DNA of 64,000 bases from Ruminococcaceae bacterium D5 (GCA_900113995.1 FORK01000015.1:1-64000), one strand, 5' to 3'. Positions 34,356 through 42,335 are shown, counted from the stretch's first letter. A program made the numbers and translations. Notes: generated by a model not told the origin, from the letters alone.

Positions 34356-35390
34356 ATGAAACGACTTTTTTGCCTTCTGCTTGCCCTCTCTCTGACACTG
34401 TGCGCCTGCGCGGGCAGTCCGTCCGCTGCACCCTCCGGTTCGGAGCCATCTTCTGCCACTTTAGGCGAAGCCGCTTCAGGCGAGCTGCAGGAGCTTGACG
34501 TTGTCCTTGACTGGTACCCCAATGCGCTGCATGCGTTTCTCTATGTCGCCATTGATAAGGGCTATTTCGCAGAGGAAGGATTGAAGGTCAATATCCGCTT
34601 CCCTTCCAACGCCAATGACGCCCTTTCCCTTGTCGCCGCGGGCCGTGCGCAGCTTGGGCTTTATTACCAGCAGGATGTAATCCTCGCGCGCGCCAATCAG
34701 GATGTTCCTGTCAAATCGATCGCGGCAGTCGTGCAAAGTCCGCTGAACATCGTCCTGAGTCTCAAGGAAAAAGGCATCGCCTCCCCCACCGATCTCATCG
34801 GTAAGACGATCGGCTATGCCGGCACCGAGCTGAGTGAGTCGCTGATCCGCAGCATCATGGAAAACGTCGGCGCCGATTCCTCAGACGTCACTCTGATCGA
34901 CGTCGGCTTTGACCTCATGAGCTCGATGACCACCGGAAATGTCGATGCCACCATCGGCTGCCTTGTGAACCACGAGGTCCCGCAGATGGAGGAGGAGGGA
35001 TTCGAAGTCAGCTACTTCGAGCTGGACGACTATGGCGTTCCCACCTACTATGAAGCGGTTTTCCTTGCCAACGATACGATGATTCAGGAGAATCCCGAAA
35101 CCCTTTCCGCTTTCCTGCGCGCCTGCGCCAAGGGCTTTGCCGATATGCAGGCCGATCCGGAGGAGGCGCTCGCCATTCTTCTTGCCAATCAGAACGCCGA
35201 AAACTTCCCCCTTTCCGAGACGGTTGAACGGAAGAGCATGCAAACCCTCCTGCCCCTGATGGAGACAAAAGATGTTTCTTTCCTTGCACAAAGCGAGGAA
35301 ATGTGGCAAAATAATATTGATTGGCTCTATACGCAGGGATTGATCGAGCAGAAACCGTCTGTCAGCGACGTGATGGCGGTTCTCGGTTAA
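34356..35390 (+). CDS. THI5/NMT1-like substrate-binding lipoprotein (ThiY-like)
   Basis: The 344-residue protein has a lipoprotein signal (LTLCAC, modified cysteine near residue 18) and the family motif VLDWYPNALHAFLYVAIDKGYFAEEGL near 49-75 (shown here in parts: VLDWYPNALHAF and KGYFAEEGL). It is the extracellular receptor for formylaminopyrimidine or a similar thiamine precursor, delivering to the ABC permease and ATPase just upstream. TAGGAGATTTCAC precedes the ATG. The 516-base separation from the permease stop is partly due to the tandem duplication. Confidence 0.92.
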   Translation: MKRLFCLLLALSLTLCACAGSPSAAPSGSEPSSATLGEAASGELQELDVVLDWYPNALHAFLYVAIDKGYFAEEGLKVNIRFPSNANDALSLVAAGRAQLGLYYQQDVILARANQDVPVKSIAAVVQSPLNIVLSLKEKGIASPTDLIGKTIGYAGTELSESLIRSIMENVGADSSDVTLIDVGFDLMSSMTTGNVDATIGCLVNHEVPQMEEEGFEVSYFELDDYGVPTYYEAVFLANDTMIQENPETLSAFLRACAKGFADMQADPEEALAILLANQNAENFPLSETVERKSMQTLLPLMETKDVSFLAQSEEMWQNNIDWLYTQGLIEQKPSVSDVMAVLG

Positions 35391-35399
35391 CATAAAAAC

Positions 35400-35432
35400 G
35401 GCGGATAGGATGACCCGGTCATTCTGTCCGCC
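35400..35432 (+). terminator. Terminator of the thiamine operon
   Basis: A 16-bp stem (GGCGGATAGGATGACC with GGTCATTCTGTCCGCC, using G-T pairs) followed by TTGTTCGTTTTC. Confidence 0.7.
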
Positions 35433-35458
35433 TTGTTCGTTTTCTGGGAGGGAACCAC

Positions 35459-36220
35459 ATGAATCAATTGGACGCACTGTCCTTGCTCAACTCTGTCAAG
35501 GAGGGAAGCTTAACACCGGAACAGGCGCTTCTCAGGCTCCGGCTCGAGCCATTTGAGGATCTCGGCTACGCCAAGGTTGATCATCACCGAGGGCTGCGGC
35601 AGGGAGCGGCAGAGGTCATCTACGGCGCCGGAAAAACCCCGGAACAGATTGCCGGGATTGTGGCCGCGATGCTTCAGCACGAGGAACGCAACATTCTGAT
35701 CACCCGTATGTCTGCCAAGGCGGCAACGGTCGTTTCCGAGCACTGTGACCTCGAGTATCATCCGATCCCTCGGGTCGGGCTGGTCCGCAGGGTGGAGGAG
35801 GTTACCGCTTCCGGTTCGATCGCGGTCGTATCGGGAGGCACCAGCGATCTGGCCGTCTGTGAAGAAGCGGCTCTGACCGCTGAAGCGCTCGGCAACCGCG
35901 TGGAACGGATCTACGACGTCGGAGTAGCGGGGCTGCACCGGCTGCTGGCCCACCTCGACCGTCTGATGGAGGCCAAGGTCATCATTGCCGTTGCCGGAAT
36001 GGAGGGGGCGCTGGCCAGTGTGGTCGGCGGTCTGGCCGACTGTCCGGTGATCGCCGTCCCCACCAGCGTGGGCTACGGAGCGTCTTTCCATGGACTTTCG
36101 GCCCTGCTCTCGATGCTCAATTCCTGCGCCAGCGGGGTCAGCGTCGTCAATATTGACAACGGCTTCGGTGCGGGCTACCTCGCCAGCATGATCAACCATA
36201 TGGGAGGAACCACGAAATGA
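35459..36220 (+). CDS. larB: Nickel pincer cofactor biosynthesis protein LarB
   Basis: The 253-residue enzyme has a PurE-like C-terminal domain: VVSGGTSDLAVCEEAALTAE near 122-141, YDVGVAGLHRLLAH near 152, and VAGMEGALASVVGGL near 180, with the conserved VPTSVGYGAS loop. LarB carboxylates and activates nicotinic acid adenine dinucleotide in synthesis of the lactate racemase cofactor. GGGAGGGAACCAC precedes the ATG. It overlaps larC by 4 bases. LarE and a LarA-type client enzyme are not in the window. Confidence 0.93.
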   Translation: MNQLDALSLLNSVKEGSLTPEQALLRLRLEPFEDLGYAKVDHHRGLRQGAAEVIYGAGKTPEQIAGIVAAMLQHEERNILITRMSAKAATVVSEHCDLEYHPIPRVGLVRRVEEVTASGSIAVVSGGTSDLAVCEEAALTAEALGNRVERIYDVGVAGLHRLLAHLDRLMEAKVIIAVAGMEGALASVVGGLADCPVIAVPTSVGYGASFHGLSALLSMLNSCASGVSVVNIDNGFGAGYLASMINHMGGTTK

Positions 36221-37587
36221 AAACCCTCTATCTCGAATGCGGCATGGGTGCAGCCGGCGACATGCTGCTGGCCGCTCTTTATGAGCTTGACCCGGACCGA
36301 AAGGCAGCCCTCGCGGCCCTCAACGGGCTGGGGATTCCCCACGTGCGCTACTTTGCCGACCCGTCAGAAAAATGCGGTATCCTCGGCACCCACATGACGG
36401 TTACCGTCTACGATGATGAGGAGGAAAGCTGGGACTCCTCCTGCATGGAACAGGTCGTCCATGACGAACCGCCCGTGCAGGAGGTGTATTCCCATGAACA
36501 TTCCGGCGGTCATCACGATGCGGATGGGCACACCCATGGGCAATATGGACCTGACGCGCATACACAGGAACACGATCACCCCCATCTGCACGACGGGGGG
36601 CACCCGCACACCCATGGGCATGGCCATCACCATCACACCGGCATGGCTGAAATCGAATCGCTGATCTCCTCGCTGCACTGCTCCGACGCGGTGAAAGAGC
36701 AGGTCTTGTCGGTTTACACGCTGATCGCCGAAGCGGAAAGTAAGGCGCATGGCCGTCCGGTTTCCGAGATTCACTTCCACGAGGTCGGATCGCTCGACGC
36801 CATCGCCGATGTGGCGGGAGTCTGCCTGATGCTGGAGCGGCTCGCACCGGAGCGCATTACCGCTTCTCCCGTCACTGTGGGCTTCGGACAGGTGCGCTGT
36901 GCACATGGAATCCTTCCGGTGCCCGCGCCCGCCACCGCGTTTCTGCTTCGGGGAATTCCCACTCAGTCGGGAAGAATTCAGGGCGAACTCTGTACCCCGA
37001 CCGGCGCCGCGCTGCTGCGCTGCTTTGCAAAAGAGTTTTCCGTGATGCCGGTCATGGCGGTGCAGTCGATCGGCTACGGCATGGGGAAAAAGGATTTCGA
37101 GGCGGCCAACTGTGTCCGGGCGATGCTTGGAGAGACGGATGGAGGACGTGAGGAGCTCTGCGAGCTGCGCTGCAATCTCGACGACATGACCGGGGAGGCA
37201 ATCGCCTACGCCCAGCAGCTTCTGCTTAAAGAAGGGGCGCTCGATGTATTCCTCACCCCCGTGCAGATGAAAAAATCCCGCCCCGCGGTGCTTCTCACCT
37301 GTCTCTGCCCCCGGGAGGACAGCGAAAAATTTTCGCTGCTGATGCTGCGGCACACCACAACACTGGGGGTCCGGGAAATATCCTGCCGCCGCATTTCCCT
37401 TGCGCGTTCGTCCGAACAGATCGAAACCGCCTTTGGGAAGATCACGGTGAAAACCTCTGAGGGCTTTGGGGTCCGGCGGCAGAAACCGGAATACGACGAG
37501 ATTGCCGCCGCCGCTGAGGCAGCGGGGGTGCCTTTTGAAGAGGCTGCCCGCGCCGTTGACGCGGCGCTGGATAGGCAGATGCATTAA
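36217..37587 (+). CDS. larC: Nickel insertion protein LarC, single full-length frame with His-rich insert
   Basis: The 456-residue protein has the LarC N-terminus YLECGMGAAGDMLLAALYEL at 4-23, IHFHEVGSLDAIADVAGVCL near 185-204 and the C-terminal half with LRCNLDDMTGEAIAYA near 313. Residues about 90-145 are extremely His-rich (for example HTHGHGHHHH), likely nickel binding. LarC inserts nickel into the cofactor by a CTP-dependent reaction. In Lactiplantibacillus plantarum the two halves are joined by ribosomal frameshifting; here they form one uninterrupted frame. Confidence 0.93.
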   Translation: MKTLYLECGMGAAGDMLLAALYELDPDRKAALAALNGLGIPHVRYFADPSEKCGILGTHMTVTVYDDEEESWDSSCMEQVVHDEPPVQEVYSHEHSGGHHDADGHTHGQYGPDAHTQEHDHPHLHDGGHPHTHGHGHHHHTGMAEIESLISSLHCSDAVKEQVLSVYTLIAEAESKAHGRPVSEIHFHEVGSLDAIADVAGVCLMLERLAPERITASPVTVGFGQVRCAHGILPVPAPATAFLLRGIPTQSGRIQGELCTPTGAALLRCFAKEFSVMPVMAVQSIGYGMGKKDFEAANCVRAMLGETDGGREELCELRCNLDDMTGEAIAYAQQLLLKEGALDVFLTPVQMKKSRPAVLLTCLCPREDSEKFSLLMLRHTTTLGVREISCRRISLARSSEQIETAFGKITVKTSEGFGVRRQKPEYDEIAAAAEAAGVPFEEAARAVDAALDRQMH

Positions 37588-37609
37588 AAGCGGACGGCGG
37601 GGCCGCGCT

Positions 37610-37750
37610 GTGTTTTTCTGCACCAGCCGCCGCGAGCGCCGCCGGACGGTTCTCCTTGATCACCAGTCTACCAAAACACAGCGGACGGCCGTTCCCCTCT
37701 GGGGAAAACAAAGGCCGTCCGCATCGGCGTTATCAGTTGCAGAAAAACAC
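37610..37750. repeat. 13-bp inverted repeat enclosing hairpins downstream of larC
   Basis: GTGTTTTTCTGCA (37610-37622) and its exact complement (37738-37750) flank a region with a GC-rich hairpin (GCGGACGGCC at 37681-37690 with GGCCGTCCGC at 37713-37722). There is also an 11-bp pair, CGCTGTGTTTT with AAAACACAGCG. It may be a small non-autonomous element or nested terminators. No gene is visible. Confidence 0.5.
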
Positions 37751-37800
37751 TCCGGCAAAGCTGAGGCCTTCACTTCATACAAATGTCAAACGTATAGCAA

Positions 37801-37830
37801 AAGACCGTCCCTCTCTCGGGACGGTCTTTT
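37801..37830 (-). terminator. Orphan terminator, duplicated copy
   Basis: AAGACCGTCCC (37801-37811) pairs with GGGACGGTCTT (37818-37828). It belongs to the decayed duplicate gene end. Confidence 0.75.
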
Positions 37831-37865
37831 CTCTTGCGCTTTATAATTTCGTGGTCAGACTACAA

Positions 37866-37898
37866 TTAGCAGGCAGCGCTAACGGCGGGGTTGGGCAC
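37866..37898 (-). pseudogene. Last ten codons of a lost surface-protein paralog
   Basis: The minus strand reads VPNPAVSAAC and stop, matching VTNPATGAAC and stop of the gene at 38052-39116. Upstream of these codons the similarity is lost, so only the tail remains. Confidence 0.7.
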
Positions 37899-37982
37899 AC
37901 CAATTTCGTCGTTATCCGATCAAGCGAAAAAACGCCCGGCAGGGCCGAGGCCCTCACTTCATGCAAATGCCAAAAGCATAAC

Positions 37983-38015
37983 AAAAGACCGCCCCGGAGA
38001 GAAGGGCGGTCTTTT
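37983..38015 (-). terminator. Terminator of surface protein 4
   Basis: AAAAGACCGCCC (37983-37994) pairs with GGGCGGTCTTTT (38004-38015). It may act in both directions. Confidence 0.85.
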
Positions 38016-38051
38016 TCACTTGTGCTTTATAATTTCGTCGTCAGACTACAA

Positions 38052-39116
38052 TTAGCAAGCAGCGCCAGTGGCGGGGTTGGTCACGTCAACAGTGGGGACC
38101 TCAACAGAGGGCTCTTCAACAGCGGCGGGAGCAGCAACGAGCTCGACGTCAGAGAAGAGGTAGCTGCCGAGAACGCGGGTCTTGAAGGTGATCTCCTCAC
38201 CGTCAAACTCGCCAAGGAGCTTCAGGGAGCCGTCAGCCATGAGCTGGTAAGCATACTCGAAGTCCTCGCCCTCGTACATGAACTCGCCGGTACGGTTGAA
38301 CTTGGTGTTGTTGAAGTTCAGCGCAAAGATCTTGGCGTCGGGGTTCGCATCAGCGATGCCGTCGTCAAGCTTGGTGTCGAAGTAGAGCAGGTTCTTGCCC
38401 TGGCCGGACACGTCGACAGTGAAGGTGCCTTCGTTCTGATCAGCAAACGCACCAAAGGTGAACTCGGTCTCGTCGTCATAATCATACTTGAGGAGGTAGT
38501 AGGTCTCGGGCTCGAGCTCGGTGTTGTCGCCGACGGTATCGCCGTAAACATACAGCTCAACGCCGCTGTCGGTATACCAGTCATAGTAGCTGTTCTCATA
38601 GCCGACATTGACCTCGATATCGATCTCGAGATCCTTGACCTTGTAGTTCTTGCCCTCGTCGTCGCCCTTCTTGGACTTGTTCAGTTCAAGGGTGGCAATG
38701 ATGTCGGCGTCGGAGGTGGTCTCCTTGGCAACGGTCTTGATCTCAACGAAGTAGTAGTAGCCGGGCTCAGCACCCTCAACGATGGTGGAGGCATTCTCGA
38801 CATACTTCTTGACAACGGACACGCCGGCGTCAGCGACGAGCTCCTTGCCCATCTCATACTCAACCTTGACCTTCAGGCCGTCAACGATCTCATGACGGGT
38901 GATCAGGTTGCCTTCGACGTCAAGAATAGCAAAGTAAGCGGCCTTGCCATACTGGATGACATCGGGGATCATCTTGTTGGAGTCGGCGGCATAGCGGCGA
39001 GCGGTGGTATCGACATCAGCAACACCGTCGTTGATCTCGACGCCCTTCGCGAAGGCAACGGCGCTGAGGCTCATAACCATCGCAACAGCCAGAACAAGGG
39101 CAAATACCTTTTTCAT
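38052..39116 (-). CDS. Surface protein 4 of the family, short secreted form
   Basis: The 354-residue exported protein has a signal peptide (about 1-21, ending SAVAFA), YGKAAYFAIL near 50-59, VVKKYVENAS, an IKTVAKETTSDADIIATLEL block, ELNKSKKGDDEGKNYKVKDL and GAFADQNEGTFTVDVSGQGK. It then has FNNTKFNRTGEF and RVLGSYLFSDVEL, ending VDVTNPATGAAC. It is the closest relative of the gene at 19502-20677, in inverted orientation about 18 kb away. AGGAGGATACAACC precedes the ATG. Codon usage suggests strong expression. It lacks the coiled coil and the membrane anchor. Its function is unknown. Confidence 0.88.
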   Translation of the reverse strand: MKKVFALVLAVAMVMSLSAVAFAKGVEINDGVADVDTTARRYAADSNKMIPDVIQYGKAAYFAILDVEGNLITRHEIVDGLKVKVEYEMGKELVADAGVSVVKKYVENASTIVEGAEPGYYYFVEIKTVAKETTSDADIIATLELNKSKKGDDEGKNYKVKDLEIDIEVNVGYENSYYDWYTDSGVELYVYGDTVGDNTELEPETYYLLKYDYDDETEFTFGAFADQNEGTFTVDVSGQGKNLLYFDTKLDDGIADANPDAKIFALNFNNTKFNRTGEFMYEGEDFEYAYQLMADGSLKLLGEFDGEEITFKTRVLGSYLFSDVELVAAPAAVEEPSVEVPTVDVTNPATGAAC

Positions 39117-39190
39117 TGGTTGTATCCTCCTAAATTTCATTTCATATTTCCCGGGCGGAGACTCTCCAACCACCGTCCGAAAAACCTGGG
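39117..39190 (-). promoter_or_regulatory. Conserved mRNA leader of surface protein 4
   Basis: On the minus strand this leader matches 19430-19501 in block order (GTTTTTC, TGGAGAGT, CTCCGCCCG, GAAATGAAATTT, AGGAGGA). See that entry for the possible stem. Confidence 0.6.
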
Positions 39191-39254
39191 TGAATTTCCC
39201 ACCAGAAAAGGCGGGCGGCCATCCTGAAATTCCCTTGGGAAATTTCATGTACTT

Positions 39255-39283
39255 ACTCTACCACAAAACTTCTGCGAATGCAA
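39255..39283 (-). promoter_or_regulatory. Sigma-A promoter of surface protein 4
   Basis: Minus strand TTGCAT (39278-39283), 17-base spacer, TAGAGT (39255-39260), giving a leader of about 130 bases. Confidence 0.65.
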
Positions 39284-39379
39284 TAGTTTTGTTACAAAAA
39301 TGTAATCAAAATCTTTGTGCGATTTACCACTGGACTTTGCGGGACTCCTCCCCTTGGCAGGAAGGTGACAGCCGTCTGA

Positions 39380-39415
39380 AAAAACGCCGCTCCCCGACGG
39401 GGAGCGGCGTTTTTC
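39380..39415 (-). terminator. Terminator of surface protein 5
   Basis: AACGCCGCTCCCC pairs with GGGGAGCGGCGTT, with A-rich and T-rich flanks; usable in both directions. Confidence 0.88.
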
Positions 39416-39451
39416 GGGGACAAACGAATGACGGTCCGATTACGCGGGCTT

Positions 39452-40540
39452 TCAGGCCTGCGCAGGAGCCGCCGTCAGCTCGATATCCGAGAAGACATAC
39501 CGGCCGAGGGTGCGCGTCTGAAAGGAAACCTCGCCGTCCTCGAACTCGCCGAGCAGCTTGAGCGAGCCGTCCGCCATCAGCTGATAGGCGTAGTTCAGGC
39601 CGTCCGCCTCATACAGGAACTCTCCGGTGCGGTTGAACTGCACACCGTTGAAGTTAAGGAACCACACTGCCGCGTCGGGATTGGCGGCGCAGAGCGCTTC
39701 ATCGGCGGTCGTGTTGTAGTTGAGCAGGTTCTTGCCCTGACCGGACACGTCGACCGTGAAGGTGCCCTCGTTGGGCTCGAGGCCGAACGAGAACTCCACC
39801 TTGTCGTCATAGTCGTATTTCAGCAGGTAATGATCGTCCGGCTCAAGCGCGAGGAGGGTTCCGGCAACGGTATCGCTGGTGATTTCCAGATCGCCGTAAA
39901 AATCGGTGCCGAACGCCTGATAGTTGTAGGGGTAGAAGATGTTGGCGGTAAAGTCGGCCTCGAGATCCTTTACCTTATAGTTCTTGTTTTTATCGTCGCC
40001 CTTCTTGCTCTTGTTGAGGGTAAAGGTGCCGATGATGTCCACATCGGTGGTCGAGACGCGCGGGATGGTCTGCATGGCGATAAAGTAATAATAGCCGGGG
40101 CCCTGCTTCAAAAATGCCTCATAGGCCGGGCTGGACCAGTTGCCGTGATGGCCGGGAACCGGGCTGACGCCAAGCTGGTCAACTTTCTTTTTGACAACCG
40201 AAACCGAGGCGACATGTTCTTCGCCCTGCTCATAATCCACCTTGACTCTCAGGCCGTCGACCATGTCGCGGTCGCTGATCAGGGCATAATCGCCCTCGGC
40301 GTCCTGCGTCAGCAACGCATAATGGGCGACCTCGCCGAAGCCCACCGTCATCGAGGCCATGCCATGCGGCGGGATGTAAAGGGATGTACTGGGATCTCCG
40401 ATTCCGGCCTGCTCATAGCGGAACATGGTCGGATCCACCGCGACAACGCCGTCGTGGGTTTCATTCTTTGCGGCAAAGGCGACGCTCGACATCGAGACCA
40501 CCATTGCCGACGCCAGCAGGGCGGCAAGCAGCTTTTTCAT
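39452..40540 (-). CDS. Surface protein 5 of the family, short secreted form
   Basis: The 362-residue exported protein has a signal peptide (1-22, SSVAFA), then a first domain where the YGK motif is altered (VGFGEVAHYALL near 62-73). VKVDYEQGEEHVASVSVVKKK follows, then the shared TLNKSKKGDDKNKNYKVKDL, KYDYDDKVEFSF, EGTFTVDVSGQGKNLL, FNGVQFNRTGEFLYE and RTLGRYVFSDIELTA blocks. It ends AAPAQA, without the NPxTGA tail of its neighbours. The ATG at 40540 is preceded by GGAG. It is upstream of and co-oriented with surface protein 4 but has its own promoter and terminator. Confidence 0.86.
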   Translation of the reverse strand: MKKLLAALLASAMVVSMSSVAFAAKNETHDGVVAVDPTMFRYEQAGIGDPSTSLYIPPHGMASMTVGFGEVAHYALLTQDAEGDYALISDRDMVDGLRVKVDYEQGEEHVASVSVVKKKVDQLGVSPVPGHHGNWSSPAYEAFLKQGPGYYYFIAMQTIPRVSTTDVDIIGTFTLNKSKKGDDKNKNYKVKDLEADFTANIFYPYNYQAFGTDFYGDLEITSDTVAGTLLALEPDDHYLLKYDYDDKVEFSFGLEPNEGTFTVDVSGQGKNLLNYNTTADEALCAANPDAAVWFLNFNGVQFNRTGEFLYEADGLNYAYQLMADGSLKLLGEFEDGEVSFQTRTLGRYVFSDIELTAAPAQA

Positions 40541-40627
40541 AAACTCCAACTCCATTTCTTTCGTTTCCAAGATACGGGCAGTTCGCGTATTTTTACCCAA
40601 TTCATCGTAATACGCAACATAATGTAA

Positions 40628-40656
40628 ATGATACCAGAGTTTTTTCCTATTTGCAA
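40628..40656 (-). promoter_or_regulatory. Sigma-A promoter of surface protein 5
   Basis: Minus strand TTGCAA (40651-40656), 17-base spacer, TATCAT (40628-40633). Confidence 0.7.
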
Positions 40657-40797
40657 CACTATTGGAAACATTCGATGCAATTTATTTTCTTTATTCACGA
40701 ATTTTATTCTCCCGACGGAAGCAATTTGCTACTTTTCGGCATAGCATTCCTCCCCGGCCCATACAGATAGACAAACGCCTGCCGAGGAGGACGCTGT

Positions 40798-41991
40798 ATG
40801 GAGCACATCCCTTTTTTTATCCCCGACCTGTCCGAAGAGGACGCCGCTGCAGCGGCGGCAGTTCTGCGCTCGGGGTGGATTACCACCGGCCCTGTCACCG
40901 CCCGCTTTGAACGGGCCGTCGCGGATTTCTGCCGTGCGGACCGGACGGTCTGCCTTTCCTCCCAGACGGCGGCGGCCGAGCTGGTCCTGCGCCTTCTGGG
41001 AATCGGACCGGGGGACGAGGTGCTGCTGCCCGCCTATACCTATACCGCCACCTGCAGTGTGGTCTGCCATGTCGGAGCTGTCCCGGTCCTGATCGACTGC
41101 GCTCCGGGGCGGTTCACCATGGACGAGAACGCGCTGGAAGCGGCCGTCACCCCGCGCACCAAGGCGATCATCCCGGTGGACTTTGCCGGGATTCCCTGCG
41201 ACTGCCGCCGCCTCACCGCTCTCGCCGGGGCCAAGAGGGGGTGCTTTTCCCCCGCTTCCCCTCTTCAGGAGGCGCTCGGCCGCATCGCCGTTGTCGCCGA
41301 CGCCTCCCACTCGCTGGGCGGCAGCCGGGACGGTCTCCCCTGCGGCTCGCTGGCCGACTTCACCTGCTTTTCCTTCCACGCAGTCAAAAACCTGACCACC
41401 GCCGAAGGCGGCGCCATTGTCTGGCGGGATCTTCCGGGCGCGGACAACGATGCGCTCGAACGCCGGCTGCGGCTTCTTTCCCTGCATGGGCAGAGCCGCA
41501 GCGCGTTTGAAAAGCAGGAGGGGGACTGGGAATACGACATTCTCTTTCCGGGCTATAAATGCAATATGACCGACCTTGCGGCGGCGCTTGGACTTTCACA
41601 GCTCGGGCGGTATCCTTCGATGCTTGCCCGCCGAAGGGCCCTGATCTGCCGGTACGACAGCGCCTTTTCCGATCTCCCGATCGAGCTTCCGCGGCATTTT
41701 GAGCCGGGGATTTCCTCCAGCGGGCATCTTTACCCCATCCGGCTGCACGACTTTTCAGAAGAGGAGCGCGGCAGGGCTATCGCCGCTCTCTGCCGCACGG
41801 GAGTCTCCTGCAACGTCCACTACAAGCCGCTGCCGATGCTCACCGCCTACCGCTGTCTCGGATTTTCTATTTGCAATTTTCCCAACGCTTATGCGATGTA
41901 CCAAAATGAAGTGACGCTTCCGCTCTACAGCGCCATGAGCGACGCGCAGGCCGATTGGGTGGCCGAGGCGCTGCACAAAATTCTTCGATAA
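40798..41991 (+). CDS. DegT/DnrJ/EryC1/StrS-family PLP-dependent aminotransferase
   Basis: The 397-residue enzyme has SQTAAAELVLRLLGIGPGDE near residues 58-77, PAYTYTATC near 80, VDFAGIPCD near 125, and the lysine-bearing FSFHAVKNLTTAEGGAIV near 190-207 that forms the PLP aldimine. These enzymes aminate nucleotide-linked keto-sugars for surface glycans or antibiotics. No sugar-nucleotide partner genes are adjacent, so the substrate is unknown. GAGGAGGACGCTGT precedes the ATG. Confidence 0.92.
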   Translation: MEHIPFFIPDLSEEDAAAAAAVLRSGWITTGPVTARFERAVADFCRADRTVCLSSQTAAAELVLRLLGIGPGDEVLLPAYTYTATCSVVCHVGAVPVLIDCAPGRFTMDENALEAAVTPRTKAIIPVDFAGIPCDCRRLTALAGAKRGCFSPASPLQEALGRIAVVADASHSLGGSRDGLPCGSLADFTCFSFHAVKNLTTAEGGAIVWRDLPGADNDALERRLRLLSLHGQSRSAFEKQEGDWEYDILFPGYKCNMTDLAAALGLSQLGRYPSMLARRRALICRYDSAFSDLPIELPRHFEPGISSSGHLYPIRLHDFSEEERGRAIAALCRTGVSCNVHYKPLPMLTAYRCLGFSICNFPNAYAMYQNEVTLPLYSAMSDAQADWVAEALHKILR

Positions 41992-42011
41992 AAAATTTCA
42001 AAAAATTTTGA

Positions 42012-42041
42012 GGCCGCTGCGATAAATCAGCGGCCTTCTGC
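42012..42041 (+). terminator. Terminator of the aminotransferase gene
   Basis: GGCCGCTG (42012-42019) pairs with CAGCGGCC (42028-42035), followed by TTCTGCGTT. Confidence 0.65.
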
Positions 42042-42095
42042 GTTATTCCAGTGAAAGGACCCAAAACACCAATCAAGGCAAAAGGAGAATTCAAC

Positions 42096-42204
42096 ATGAC
42101 ACTGCTTAGAAAACGCTTCCTGCTTCCCGCCCTCGCGGCGCTGGCGGTTCTCTGCGGACTCGCCGTCTGGATGCTCACCCCCTCCGGCTATTTGGCCATT
42201 GATC
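42096..42204 (+). pseudogene. Small secreted-protein gene cut by an IS end
   Basis: ATG 42096 (AAGGAGAATTCAAC upstream) starts a signal-peptide-like frame: a basic start, then LLPALAALAVLCGLAVWML. It continues for 36 codons to SGYLAID and then enters the IS end (LRTCIHK) and a terminator. The original C-terminus is lost, so the product cannot be named. Confidence 0.55.
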
Positions 42205-42247
42205 TTAGAACCTGTATTCACAAAAGGGCTGTACATACAGCCCTTTT
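42204..42247 (+). mobile_element. Solo IS end with adjoining terminator hairpin
   Basis: The 23 bases 42204-42226 are identical to the IS end at 26675-26697. They run directly into AAAAGGGCTGTA-CA-TACAGCCCTTTT (42222-42247). No transposase remains here, so this is either a remnant or a mini-element. Confidence 0.65.
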
Positions 42248-42335
42248 TCCATTCTGCTTCCGCGGTTCCTTTTCACAGATCTGCCCTGCCATGCGATTTT
42301 GTACCAGGCAACGTCCGGCTTGGCTTCATTCCTTT

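Larger units (their letters stand above)
37742..38090 (-). repeat. Tandem duplicated 3' end and terminator of a surface-protein gene
   Basis: Two copies about 185 bases apart share a GAGGCC-TTCAC-type block, an AAAAGACCG stem terminator, a TTATAATTTCGT block and the TTAGCA stop-codon region. The right copy is the real end of the gene at 38052. Confidence 0.8.

Noticed and set aside
37866-38051. Duplicate gene end read as the real 3' end of a longer plus- or minus-strand gene
   Set aside because: The match to the surface protein 4 tail covers only the last ten codons. The upstream sequence is not open or similar.
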